This document shows, one piece after another, positions 1-9,133 of a DNA stretch of 64,000 nt. The stretch is from the NCBI GenBank assembly GCA_030770535.1, contig JASVEC010000025.1:1-64000 (forward strand). Direction: 5' to 3'. Under the pieces are notes generated by a model. The model had not been told where the DNA came from. It worked only from the letters and a program-made list of their open reading frames with translations, and did not search any database. The position numbers were made by a program, and so were the translations under genes. Numbering within the stretch: the first letter of the stretch is position 1; each line of letters opens with the position of its first letter. Source of the stretch: Batkoa obscura (lineage: Eukaryota; Entomophthoromycota; Entomophthoromycetes; Entomophthorales; Batkoaceae).

Positions 1-45
1 AGTGATAAAAGAGAGGATAGTAAGACTAATGATGAGTTTGTTCAT
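1..45 (-). CDS. Secreted Gly-rich repeat protein, N-terminal end only (cut by window edge)
   Basis: The reverse strand reads ATG at 43-45 and encodes MNKLIISLTILSFIT, identical to the first 15 residues of the Gly-rich secreted proteins at 2218 and 4164. The upstream sequence is also nearly identical to theirs, including a TATAAATAC box 97 bp before the start. It is therefore a further member of the family, lying head to head with the 2218 gene. Only the signal peptide is inside the window, so whether the rest is intact is unknown. Confidence 0.8.
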   Translation of the reverse strand, partial: MNKLIISLTILSFIT

Positions 46-233
46 TTTGTGATTATATTATAGTGTATTTATTATCTGATATTAAATAAAAGTTATTAGT
101 TTTTTTGATATCTATTTCAATAGTTCTTTTCGAGTATTTATAGTACTGTTTTTCAATGTTTATTATAAATTTAGTATTTAATCTAATATATTAAATAAAA
201 TGCATCCAAAAGTTCGAATGTGAACTTTGGAGT
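1..233. repeat. Left arm of inverted duplication (family promoter plus start of gene)
   Basis: This stretch is the reverse complement of 2031-2262 with only a handful of differences. It carries the promoter and first codons of a Gly-rich secreted gene. The homology stops near 233, just beyond the ACTCCAAA upstream motif, and on the other side runs off the window edge, so the full duplication is longer than seen here. Confidence 0.85.
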
Positions 234-483
234 AATGAATTTGTCTCCAATTTCTAGGGATAAATTTAAATTTGTTTATTTCATGCACAAGATTTTAGTC
301 CTTAAGCAGCTACTAGTGAAGTTGGTGTTTATCCAATTTATTAATGAGTTGTTTATGCTTTTTGGCCATAAACACAATCCTGCTAAAAAACTTCGTAATA
401 TAGCTTTTGCAGCTCTATTACGACTTAGTTAGCAATATTCTTTAGATTTAGATATTTGGTTGGTTTTTTTTACCGTTTAATCT

Positions 484-831
484 TTAACCCGTTAGCATCC
501 CTTTCCCTAATCAAAAAGTGCTAATTTTTTCTGATATTAAATTTTTTGTTTTAACGATTAGTTTATACAATTTCCTAGGTTCCAAGTTTTAGATTTTTTG
601 CAATAAAAGCTCTGACTCTACACAATTGCCTAAAGCCATCTTTTTTCATGCATATGGGGTGTTTTTTTTTTTTATTTCATTACTTTTTCCATCTTTAAGC
701 GCTATTTGAGCGGAAAAATTGTTAGCAAAATTTTTAAACAAAAAATACACCTCCATATGTACACAACATACGCAGCAAGATTGGACAATTGTCATGATGT
801 AGACATACGGCATATGCGCTTGACGGGTTAA
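484..831. mobile_element. Possible TTAA-ended non-autonomous element
   Basis: The segment starts TTAACCCGTTAGC and ends GCTTGACGGGTTAA, whose reverse complement starts TTAACCCGTCAAGC. Both ends therefore share TTAACCCGT followed by a loosely similar run. TTAA ends are the hallmark of piggyBac-type transposons. A copy of the abundant short inverted-repeat element lies inside it (653-757). Only one copy is seen and the terminal match is short, so this is tentative. Confidence 0.35.
653..757 (-). mobile_element. MITE-like short inverted-repeat element, copy 1
   Basis: This belongs to the roughly 100-bp family with ends TATGGGG(A/G)TGT and its complement. The core reads ACTTTTTCCAT, then AAGCGCTATTTGAG, then GGAAAAATTGTTAG. 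This copy runs in the GGTGTTTTTT-first orientation and ends CCTCCATA. No coding capacity. Confidence 0.75.
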
Positions 832-2030
832 GTTTTAATAACTTAGCTAAAGTTAGGCTAAATTTACTCTCAAATGAACGGTTTATTAGGTTGTAAAAGA
901 GCTGCAATAGCCGTAAAAATGGAGAAAAAAATTATTAGGCACAAAACGGGTGCATAACATTTTCAGTTTTTAAAAAATGGCTATTGGGCCAAGCTTTATC
1001 TAATTTAAGTCTTAAGGGGTCTAAATCCAGAATGGTAACATTTAAAACTAATATTGTTTGTTTATTTATTTTTAACAAAAGTAATCTACTTAAAATGTAA
1101 CCCTCAATTAAAAATTAACTGACGCAGTATACTTTATATATTTCTTGCTTTCTTGATATTTTTAATATCAATTTAGAGGAATTATCCTTCTACGTTATTT
1201 TTTATGAGTTTTATATAGTATATTTGACTTTAACCTTTGATATTGAGTTAATATTAATCAATATATTAAATATCTCGGACAATTTTTTGTAAAATATTGA
1301 CTAGAGGTTATATATTGACAGAATAAATCCAACTGTGTTTTGCATACAAAGCTTATTTCCATAATTATAGTTTAAGTTTATGTCCTCATTATAAGTGTTT
1401 TATTTGATCGTATAAATTTGCTATAATTAAGATTTGTATACTTTAATCAATCCTGATTTAATTTTACTTCAAGTGGAAGAATTTTAGAAACTAATTTAAC
1501 TTACCTTAAAATCAATATCATTAAACAAGTCTTTATCAATAGTTTTACCTATATGCTCTAACGATTCATTCAATGTTAGATTATAAAAGCTATTTAGGAA
1601 TTAAAGATTAAAATTTAAAATTATGGTCATTACAGTTGTTAGTCCTGTAGTTTTAATTGAAAGCTAATATCGTTAAAAAAATAGAAACTCGTTTATTTTA
1701 AAAAGAATAATAGCATATTTAGTATGGGTATGAAGTTGTTAATCGTGTTTTTTTGTATTTTTTTATAAATGTCCAAGACACTATTAAGATGCTTCAGCTA
1801 TATTTACAGAATATAGCCCATATACTAAATAAATAAAAATTTCGCAAATTAGAATTAAAACATTATAATACTAATTGATTAGATACTTTATATAAAGCGA
1901 GCATGATGAGAACTACTATAATATCAATTAAATAATATAATTTAAATAATTAAGAAGCGATTAGTTTCAAAATATAAAACAAAAAGCAAATAAATTAAAA
2001 TCAAGCTAAAAGATGGAGAAATATTTGGAC

Positions 2031-2130
2031 ACTCCAAAGTTCACATTCGAACTTTTGGGTGCATTTTATTTAATATATTAGATTAAATACTAAATTTATA
2101 ATAAACATTGAAAAACAGTACTATAAATAC
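2031..2130 (+). promoter_or_regulatory. Family promoter: CCAAA/TTTGGG palindrome and TATA box of the 2218 gene
   Basis: An interrupted palindrome (ACTCCAAAG ... CTTTTGGGT, 2031-2060) lies about 158 bp before the start codon. A TATAAATAC box (2122-2130) lies 96 bp before it. The same two elements occur at matching distances before the 4164 and 13507 genes and the gene at the left edge, which supports a shared promoter rather than chance. Confidence 0.6.
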
Positions 2131-2262
2131 TCGAAAAGAACTATTGAAATAGATATCAAAAAACTAATAACTTTTATTTAATATCAGATAATAAATACAC
2201 TATAATATAATCACAAAATGAACAAACTCATCATTAGTCTTACTATCCTCTCTTTTATCACT
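2031..2262. repeat. Right arm of inverted duplication (promoter and start of 2218 gene)
   Basis: Reverse-complement partner of 1-233. It spans the upstream palindrome, TATA box, 5' leader and the first 15 codons of the Gly-rich gene that starts at 2218. Confidence 0.85.
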
Positions 2263-2733
2263 GCTGCTCCTACTTTAGTTAAACGTGAAGCTGAAGGTCT
2301 TGGTTTAGGAGTAGGCTTAGGCTTAGGACGTAAAGGACATGGATCTGGATCTGGATCTGGATCTGGTCATGGATCTGGATCATCTGGCTATGGTTCAGGC
2401 TCAGGTTCAGGTTCATCTGGTCATGGATCAAATTCAGGCCTTGGATTAGGAGTAGGTTTAGGCTTAGGTTTAGGCTTAGGAGGTAATGGACATACATCTG
2501 GTTCTGGATCTGGTTCTGGATCTGGTTCTGGATCTGGATCGTCAGGCTCAGGATCAGGTTATGGATCTAGATCATCAGGGTCTGGATATGGCTTAGGCTC
2601 TTCAGGTTACGGCTCAGGATCAGGATCAGGTCATGGTGGTCTTGGTCTAGGATTAGGTTTAGGAGCTGGTGTTGGTCTTGGAAAAGGAGGCCTTGGATTA
2701 GGTCTTGGGGCTGGTGTAGGACTTGACCTTTAA
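2218..2733 (+). CDS. Secreted Gly-rich repeat protein (GLGLG/GSGSG type)
   Basis: Intronless, 171 residues, no recognised conserved family. Residues 1-17 form a classic signal peptide ending ITAA. It is followed by PTLVKREAE, in which Lys22-Arg23 is a Kex2-type site and Glu-Ala follows, as in yeast pheromone precursors trimmed by dipeptidyl aminopeptidase. The mature part is almost entirely low-complexity: Leu/Val-Gly blocks (GLGLGVGLG) alternate with Gly-Ser blocks bearing scattered Tyr and His. The C-terminus ends GAGVGLDL. No membrane segment or cysteine is present, so the product is probably exported. A structural, coating or adhesive role is inferred only from composition. It shares promoter and leader with the 4164 gene and the left-edge gene. 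Confidence 0.85.
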   Translation: MNKLIISLTILSFITAAPTLVKREAEGLGLGVGLGLGRKGHGSGSGSGSGHGSGSSGYGSGSGSGSSGHGSNSGLGLGVGLGLGLGLGGNGHTSGSGSGSGSGSGSGSSGSGSGYGSRSSGSGYGLGSSGYGSGSGSGHGGLGLGLGLGAGVGLGKGGLGLGLGAGVGLDL

Positions 2734-3078
2734 TTATTATTTTTCAAAACATCATTAATCTTCAACTAATAAGTATCTTAAATTTACTAAAATAAAATAA
2801 TATACATTTTATATCATTTATTATTTATTGCTTTTAAATATACTAGTTATTTTTATACATTGAGATGTGTAGTATAGGTTTATACATATAAAAGCTGCTA
2901 AAACTGTAAAAATATTCATCAAGTTTTTATTTTCGGTTATTATCATTTTTTATCCTAGAATCTAACTTCTACAAATTTAAGGGCTCTTTAATTTTTTAAT
3001 ATTGATTAGTTATATTTTATTTTTTTATCTCTGTCTTTCTGAATCTTAAAAATATTTTACACCATATTTTCAATAGGA

Positions 3079-3176
3079 CATGGGGTGTTTTTTGGCTTCA
3101 TCACTTTTTCCATCTAAGTACTATTTGAGTGGAAAAATTGTTAGCAAAATTCTTAAATATAAAATAAATCCCCATA
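3079..3176 (-). mobile_element. MITE-like short inverted-repeat element, copy 2
   Basis: Starts ATGGGGTGTTTTTTGGCTTC and ends AATCCCCATA, with the family core in between. The internal palindrome has decayed from AAGCGCTATTTG to AAGTACTATTTG. Confidence 0.75.
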
Positions 3177-3981
3177 TCTTAATTTTTATTTCTATTTTAT
3201 CAACTTTTTACTTTTTCATTTTTTCATATATACCTATTACAAAGAAGTAAACAGCGACTTTATCTCAAGTAAAAGGAAATGTTTACAAATGTACATAGTA
3301 AATAGATAGATCATAACGACTGGTAATAAAGATAAAGAACCTAGCCCTCGCCAGCCAGATGCCTTTTTTGATTTTAGCTTCTCAGGATTTTAAAAAAAGT
3401 ATATTCGGGCTTTATCACAAGCGTACCATTAGCTAAGTAATAAAACTAGGAAGTTTATATTTTTAATTCGTATTTTTAAAGCTACATATATATGGCATTT
3501 TCTATGAAACAGTATAATTTTAAAAAAACCATTTTCATCTGTTTTCAGTAGTCAATATTTAATAATTAAACTTGTTTAAAAACTTACTAATATTTTTCTA
3601 ATATATTCAGTTTTTAAAGTATCAGGTTTTATTTTACCAAATTTCTAGTTCATTACTAATGGATAAATGAAGATGTACTAAAAGTGATTAAGTACAAAAG
3701 CAGTGAATTAAAAAGTGAAAAAAACATTGAGAGATTTTTAATACACAAAAATAAAATTTAAAAATTTATCTATACAAAACTTAACTTTGTTTTAGAAATT
3801 ATAAATATAACATTTTTGAATGAATAGTTTTTAAATTTGACTTTTTTCTGAAATTATGCAGTTTTGCATGAAATCTAATTTTTTCGATGGTAGCTAAAAA
3901 AGGCTATTTTGAACCATGAGAACTAAAAGGTTAGTGTACTAAAATTTAGCTAAAAAGGCTGGAAGCAAAATAATCTTCATT

Positions 3982-4077
3982 ACTCCAAATTCACACTCAA
4001 ACTTTGGGGTTTTATAAGCAATATTTAATCTAATTCTATTTTTATAATAAACATTGAAAAACAGTACTATAAATACT
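3982..4077 (+). promoter_or_regulatory. Family promoter of the 4164 gene
   Basis: ACTCCAAAT ... CTTTGGGGT (3982-4010) lies about 154 bp before the start codon and TATAAATAC (4069-4077) lies 95 bp before it. The sequence from about 4045 to the start codon is practically identical to that before the 2218 gene, indicating recent duplication of promoter plus gene. Confidence 0.6.
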
Positions 4078-4163
4078 CGAAAAGAACTATTGAAATAGAT
4101 ATCAAAAAACTAATAACTTTTATTTAATATCAGATAATAAATACACTATAATATAATCACAAA

Positions 4164-4817
4164 ATGAACAAACTCATCATTAGTCTTACTATCCTCTCTT
4201 TTATCACTGCTGCTCCTACTTTAGTTAAACGTGAAGCTGAAGGTCTTGGTTTAGGAGTAGGTTTAGGCTTAGGCTTAGGCTTAGGACGTAAAGGACATGG
4301 ATCTGGATCTGGATCTGGATCTGGATCTGGTCATGGATCTGGATCATCTGGCTATGGTTCAGGCTCAGGTTCAGGTTCATCTGGTCATGGATCAAATTCA
4401 GGCCTTGGATTAGGAGTAGGTTTAGGCTTAGGTTTAGGCTTAGGAGGTAATGGACATGGATCTGGATCTGGATCTGGTCATGGATCTGGATCATCTGGCT
4501 ATGGTTCAGGCTCAGGTTCAGGTTCATCTGGTCATGGATCAAATTCAGGCCTTGGATTAGGAGTAGGTTTAGGCTTAGGTTTAGGCTTAGGAGGTAATGG
4601 ACATACATCTGGTTACGGTTCTGGTTCTGGTTCTGGTTCATCAGGATCAGGATCGGGTTACGGATCAGGCTCTTCAGGCTCTTCAGGCTCTTCAGGCTAC
4701 GGTTCAGGTTCAGGTCGTGGTGGCCTTGATTTAGGTTTAGGCTTAGGAGCCGGTGTAGGTATTGGAAAGGGTGGTGTTGGATTAGGTGTTGGAACTGGTC
4801 TAGGGCTTAACCTTTAA
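4164..4817 (+). CDS. Secreted Gly-rich repeat protein with internal duplication
   Basis: Intronless, 217 residues, the longest member of the family. Signal peptide, LVKREAEG processing site (Lys22-Arg23) and first 36 residues match the 2218 protein. The extra length comes from an in-frame tandem duplication of about 50 residues (roughly 45-97 and 98-148): each unit runs from a His-flanked Gly-Ser block through GSSGYGSGSG and GHGSNSG to a GLGLGVGLG block. The two units are nearly identical in DNA, so the expansion is young. The C-terminus ends GTGLGLNL. It lies downstream of the 2218 gene on the same strand. Its role is unknown; composition suggests an extracellular structural or adhesive polymer. 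Confidence 0.85.
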   Translation: MNKLIISLTILSFITAAPTLVKREAEGLGLGVGLGLGLGLGRKGHGSGSGSGSGSGHGSGSSGYGSGSGSGSSGHGSNSGLGLGVGLGLGLGLGGNGHGSGSGSGHGSGSSGYGSGSGSGSSGHGSNSGLGLGVGLGLGLGLGGNGHTSGYGSGSGSGSSGSGSGYGSGSSGSSGSSGYGSGSGRGGLDLGLGLGAGVGIGKGGVGLGVGTGLGLNL

Positions 4818-6051
4818 TTATTACTATTTAAATCATCAATAATCTTTAACTAATCTTTATCTTAAATTCACTAAAATAAAACAAAATATATTTTAAAAGA
4901 TTATATATTTTATACTTTTAGTACAATAATTTTATTACACTCTTTATGTCTACTGTGTGATTTATTATCAACAAATTGGTCAAATAATGTGAATTTCAAG
5001 CGCCAACGTTTACTGAATATATATTCAGTTATTTATGAGTGTCAATACTTTCAGTATATCTTTATATTTTTATTTTGAAAATATTACGCTCATTACTTTT
5101 GAATCCTTATCATTTTTGTTATAGTCCTTTAAGTTATAATTTATAATATCATAACCAAGGAATGTAGAGTTTTAAAGTCCTTTAAAATCGAGAACTTAAT
5201 ATGAGCATGTTTAAATTGGAGAGCCTATGTTTTTTCATATTACATAAAAAAACAATGTATCACCCATCTTTAGAAATGAAACGAACTGTATATGGGGATG
5301 TACTTTTTTGTTTAAAAATTTTACCGGCAATCTTTCCGCTCAAACAACGCTTAAAGAATAAAAAAAGTAATGAAACCAAAAAAACACCCCTATATCATGG
5401 TAATTCTTATCAGCTATATCATAAAATTGTGATTTTTATAAAATAACAGCTTCTTAAACTATTGTTTTGTTTTTAAATAAACCCTAGACTAAAAACTTTA
5501 AGCTACATAATACATTTTAATAAAACTAGCTACTTAACTGTATTTTCCTTCACCCTCTATTATCAAACCTTAATTGTTCTAGTGGTTTTTACGGGATTCA
5601 TAGCAGCTTCACAGTCCTCCTTAATTATCACTTTCTCTTTGCATAGTTGTTAATGCTTTGGATTGAAAACTTCTACTTTTAGTAGCTAAATGGTGCAACT
5701 TTTTGTTTATCGCTTTCTGAAAAAGTAAGACTATATTGAAAAACTTACGTGCCTCCCAGAATAATCTTATTATTATAACATCCGAGAAATGCTAACTTAT
5801 TCTACTTCTCTCAGGCACGATAATTAAAACATTTGAAGTTATTTAAACATTAAGAAAAGTAACTACAGTAAGTATATAAAGTTAATTTAAGTTCAATTTG
5901 TAATGTGTTGCAATAAAAAATGATTTTAGCACTTAAATGTAAACTTTAAATAATTTTTACAATAAGTTTGAAGGTAGTTTATTATAAATAAGATGATTGA
6001 CTGAAGTGTGATCAAGTAAAATTAAAGTCCAACACTAACACCTAAATCAAC
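4818..6051. other. Spacer with MITE-like element, no gene
   Basis: Convergent spacer between the 4164 gene and the reverse-strand gene at 6052. It holds MITE-like copy 3 (5291-5393). The 81-codon frame at 5201-5446 mostly reads through that element and is not a gene. Confidence 0.55.
5291..5393 (+). mobile_element. MITE-like short inverted-repeat element, copy 3
   Basis: Starts TATGGGGATGTACTTTTTTG, ends ACACCCCTATA, with the core TCAAACAACGCTTAAAG. A complete but diverged copy. Confidence 0.75.
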
Positions 6052-6474
6052 TCAATATCCGTACCCTTTATCGTATCCTGAGCCATATCCTGAGTTATAT
6101 CCCGGTTTACTACCAGTACTTACTCCTACACCAGCGCCTACTCCTAATAATGGATTTCCACCTAAACCTACTCCTACACCAGCGCCTACTCCTAATAACG
6201 GCTTACCACCTAAACCTAAACCTATTCCAGCTCCTACTCCTACTCCTACTCCTCCACTGCCATTTGATCCTGAACCATGGCTTGGATTATATCCTGAACC
6301 ATATCCTGGGTTTGAGCCATATCCTGGGTTTGAGCCATATCCTGGTTTCCCTCCTAAGCCTAAGCCTAAACCTAAACCTAAACCTAATCCAAGGGTATTA
6401 GCTTCACGTTTGTTCAAAGTTGGAGCAGCGGTAATAAAAGAAGTAATAGCAAGACTAATGATGAATTTATTCAT
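6052..6474 (-). CDS. Secreted Gly-rich repeat protein (GKPGYGSN type)
   Basis: Intronless, 140 residues, same family on the reverse strand. Residues 1-17 are a signal peptide (MNKFIISLAITSFITAA). Residues 18-25 read PTLNKREA with a Lys22-Arg23 Kex2-type site and Glu-Ala. The mature part has a GLGLGLG run, three PGYGSN units, a GVGVGVGAG block, and a duplicated unit containing KPLLGVGAG or NPLLGVGAG. It ends in a Gly-Tyr tail (SGYGSGYDKGYGY). The Pro and Tyr content distinguishes it from the Gly-Ser members. A TATAAATA box lies 92 bp before the start, but the upstream CCAAA/TTTGGG palindrome is not clear. Function unknown, presumably extracellular. Confidence 0.82.
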   Translation of the reverse strand: MNKFIISLAITSFITAAPTLNKREANTLGLGLGLGLGLGLGGKPGYGSNPGYGSNPGYGSGYNPSHGSGSNGSGGVGVGVGAGIGLGLGGKPLLGVGAGVGVGLGGNPLLGVGAGVGVSTGSKPGYNSGYGSGYDKGYGY

Positions 6475-6696
6475 TTTAAAGTATAATTTATGTTTAATAT
6501 AATATAATATAATATAAATGTGTTTGTATTTTGTTTTTTTTTGATCGATTTATCTACATATTTATATCTTTTAATATACCTAATAAAGCCAGTAGCATAG
6601 TTTTTTAGCTTTTTATTTTTAGTTTTAGCTTTTAAGCAACTTTTAGGATCTCAAGCCATTGTCTAGTTTTGACTACTGAGTCGTAAATTTAACTGT

Positions 6697-6794
6697 CTGG
6701 GGCTGTTTTTTTGGTTTTGTCACTTCCCATTTTTTAAGCACTATTGAGCAGGAAAATGTTAGCTAATTCTTAAACAAAAAGAAACATCTTCATC
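6697..6794 (-). mobile_element. MITE-like short inverted-repeat element, copy 4 (degenerate)
   Basis: Family core CCATTTTTTAAGCACTATTGAG is recognisable in part. The ends have decayed to TCTGGGGCTG and CATCTTCATC, so this is an old copy. Confidence 0.55.
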
Positions 6795-7093
6795 TATTTT
6801 TTATTTGGCACTATGTGCTATGTTAGATGAATTTTATCACGATAATGTTTCTATAAATTTTATTTCTGTATATTCTTAAATATCTTATAATACAATCTTT
6901 AATAAATGTAATATATCACTTTCTTTGTAGTTACATTATATCTTAGATCAAATCAAAGCCCAACATCATTTTTCAATATGAGTTCAATATTTTTGCGTTT
7001 CATAGCTTAATTTACCTGGTTTAGAGGCTAATTTGATTTAATAACTATATTCATTTTCAGCTAAAAATAAAATATTATTGAACTCTTTTTGTA

Positions 7094-7197
7094 TATGGTG
7101 ATGTTTTTTTTCATTTAAGAATTTTACTAACAATCTTCCCACTTAAATAGCGCTTAAAAAATGGAAAAAGTGATAAAATTAAAAATACATCCTCATA
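7094..7197 (+). mobile_element. MITE-like short inverted-repeat element, copy 5
   Basis: Starts TATGGTGATGTTTTTTTTC, ends ATACATCCTCATA, with the core TTAAATAGCGCTTAAAAAA. Confidence 0.7.
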
Positions 7198-7779
7198 TGT
7201 TGATAATCATAAAAATTCTATTTGACTATTATTTTTTTATATTAGACAATTCCTCTTTTTGGCATATGTTATTTAACAATCTATGAAGATGTTTCTAATC
7301 AGTTTCTTATGTTAATTTAATATTGATTATCTGATTTTTAAGCTAAATTTCACACCTAAAAAAAGCCCATTTGATTGAGTGAAGTATTCGCATCAAATAC
7401 ATCTATTACAGCCTTTTTTCAAAACTTTTAACTGTTCATTTAAGAGTATTGTTTATCCTATAATTCACCAAATAGAAGCAACAGTTTTAAAAAAAATCAG
7501 CTATACAGATTATTTACTACAAAAATACTCACTAAATGGTTCGCAAAAGAGCTGCAACAGCTGGATCCAAAAGAGATTTTCAAAGCCTTTGGTAACTATT
7601 CTACGGCTGTTTAAGGTCCAACATTGGATATTTAACATAAACAACAGTAGATAAAATATATCAAGATCATAAGGGGCATTAGCTTTTTAAAAAGGTTAGT
7701 AATTTGCATATTCAATTTGTAGTTTTAAAAAAGTTTTAAAGAATCCAATTGAATCTTTATTATCTTTTGAAATTTGACG

Positions 7780-8031
7780 TTAACCACTTGAGTACCGTGG
7801 ACGAATATTGTTCGCCAATCTTGGATTAAAATTCAATTATGATGAACATTGCTCCAATATGATTTTAAATTGAAATAAAATCTTGATAAACATTACTCCC
7901 ATGGTTGGAATTAAATTAGCCCTTTGAATATTGAGTTTTAAAAAAAGCTGGGTCAATTGGCGTAAAATCTATTAGAAATTATAATCCAACCAAACAGGAT
8001 TTTTTGAGGTGTCTGGCACTCAAAAGGTTAA
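7780..8031 (+). mobile_element. piggyBac-like MITE, copy A (TTAA ends)
   Basis: Bounded by TTAA on both sides. The left end reads TTAACCACTTGAGTACCGTG and the right end complements to TTAACCTTTTGAGTGCC, giving a terminal inverted repeat of about 16 bp. A second, shorter copy lies inverted at 57482-57668. TTAA target sites and TTAACC ends are typical of piggyBac-type transposons. There is no coding capacity, so it would move only with a transposase supplied elsewhere. Confidence 0.65.
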
Positions 8032-8677
8032 CAAAACACTTAACACTATCGTCTTGAAAATTATAGTTAAAAAGCAGATTATTAAAAAACAAATGTTAGA
8101 TTAGGATTATCAGCTTCAAGATAAAATGTTAAAACAAAAATAGTTACAAAATTGATTTTGTATTCTATTAAATTTTATATTATTATTTAAAAAGATTAAG
8201 TTATAATACAATTATCATTTCGAATTAATCAGCTTTCATTTTCAATAAACTTTATTACTCTTTTTAATACTAAATGGAAAGTAATCAAGTTTTCGAATTT
8301 CAATCATTATAATATTAAAACTTTAACCTAAATTCCTTTGAAACTTTTTATTAATACTTAGTTGCTATTAAAACTATAACACTTGTATTACATTGGAAAT
8401 TTCGGATCAAATAAAATAATGAATAGCTGGATATACTATTTTGTGTTTTACAATAAACATACTATTCACCTTCAATTAGAATATAGAAAGCGCTATACTT
8501 TTATATACTAACTATCAAAAAATTAAGCTTCAAAATTGAACGCTAGAATTATAGGGATAATTTTTAGATATATTATATAACCTTAACTATTTAAATATAA
8601 CAATCATAAAAAATAGATAGATTTAACTATATCTTTATTTGAAATAGAATAACTAATTGAGTTGTAATTAGATAAAA

Positions 8678-9133
8678 TTAAAGTCGGATATTAAGTAAAT
8701 TCCCTTTGTTGTTGCTTGTACTGTATCCTGAGTTAGAACCATATCCTGAGTTATGTCCTGAGTTATGTCCTGAGTTATGTCCTGAGTTATATCCTGAGTT
8801 ATGTCCTGATTCATATTCTGGTTCACCTCCTAAACCTAAACCTAAGCTTGTACCTAAGTCTACTCCTACTCCTACTCCAAGAATATTACTTTCACGCTTA
8901 ACTAGAGCAGGATAACCTGGGTTTGATCCTGGGTTTGATCCTGGGCCATACCCTGGTTTTGAACCATGCCCTGAATTGGAATCATATTCTGGTTCACCTC
9001 CTAAACCTAAACCTAAGCCTAAATCTACACCAACTCCTACACCTAAACCGAGGGTATTAGCTTCATGCTTATTTGAAGTTGGAGCAGCAGCGACAAAAGA
9101 GAGGATAGTAAGACTAATGATGAGTTTGTTCAT
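8678..9133 (-). CDS. Secreted Gly-rich repeat protein with internal Lys-Arg site
   Basis: Intronless, 151 residues, same family. The signal peptide is MNKLIISLTILSFVAAA. The usual Lys-Arg after it is changed to Lys-His (NKHEAN), but a complete site appears inside at residues 77-81 (LVKRES). The protein is a two-unit tandem: each unit starts with a (K)(R/H)E motif, then a GVGVGVDLG block, then GLGLGLGGEPEY. The C-terminal part repeats SGHN/SGYN six times and ends NNKGNLLNIRL, unlike the other members. A TATAAATAC box lies about 84 bp before the start. If the internal site is cut, two Gly-rich peptides would result; this is inference. Acidic Glu-Pro-Glu-Tyr motifs are specific to this member. 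Confidence 0.82.
   Translation of the reverse strand: MNKLIISLTILSFVAAAPTSNKHEANTLGLGVGVGVDLGLGLGLGGEPEYDSNSGHGSKPGYGPGSNPGSNPGYPALVKRESNILGVGVGVDLGTSLGLGLGGEPEYESGHNSGYNSGHNSGHNSGHNSGYGSNSGYSTSNNKGNLLNIRL

Larger units (their letters stand above)
46..2030. other. Gene-free AT-rich spacer between divergent Gly-rich genes
   Basis: This is the shared upstream region of the head-to-head pair. It holds the left duplication arm, a TTAA-ended element at 484-831 and one short inverted-repeat element inside it. A 70-codon open frame at 220-432 has no ATG and no recognisable protein, so it was not called. Nothing else is seen. Confidence 0.6.
2734..4163. other. Spacer with one MITE-like element and the 4164 promoter
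   Basis: AT-rich, with no supported gene. It holds MITE-like copy 2 (3079-3176) and, at its right end, the family promoter of the next Gly-rich gene. No other feature is recognised. Confidence 0.55.
6475..8677. other. Spacer with two MITE-like elements and a piggyBac-like MITE
   Basis: Holds MITE-like copies 4 and 5 and a TTAA-ended element at 7780-8031. Around 7520-7610 a stretch reads partly like decayed coding sequence in one frame (LTKWFAKELQQLDPKEIF), but it is not recognised and lacks a start. No supported gene. Confidence 0.5.

Noticed and set aside
220-432. 70-codon open frame upstream of the 2218 gene
   Set aside because: It begins with GTG, has no recognisable domain and overlaps the inverted promoter copy and repeat-like sequence.
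2279-2497. Reverse-strand frame over the 2218 gene (similar ones at 4225-4641, 6150-6401, 8706-8915 and 13625-13831)
   Set aside because: These are shadows of the Gly-rich repeats; repeat codons keep other frames open by chance.
7379-7654. 91-codon frame in the spacer
   Set aside because: No ATG start, AT-driven composition. A different frame over 7520-7610 looks more protein-like but is too short to call.
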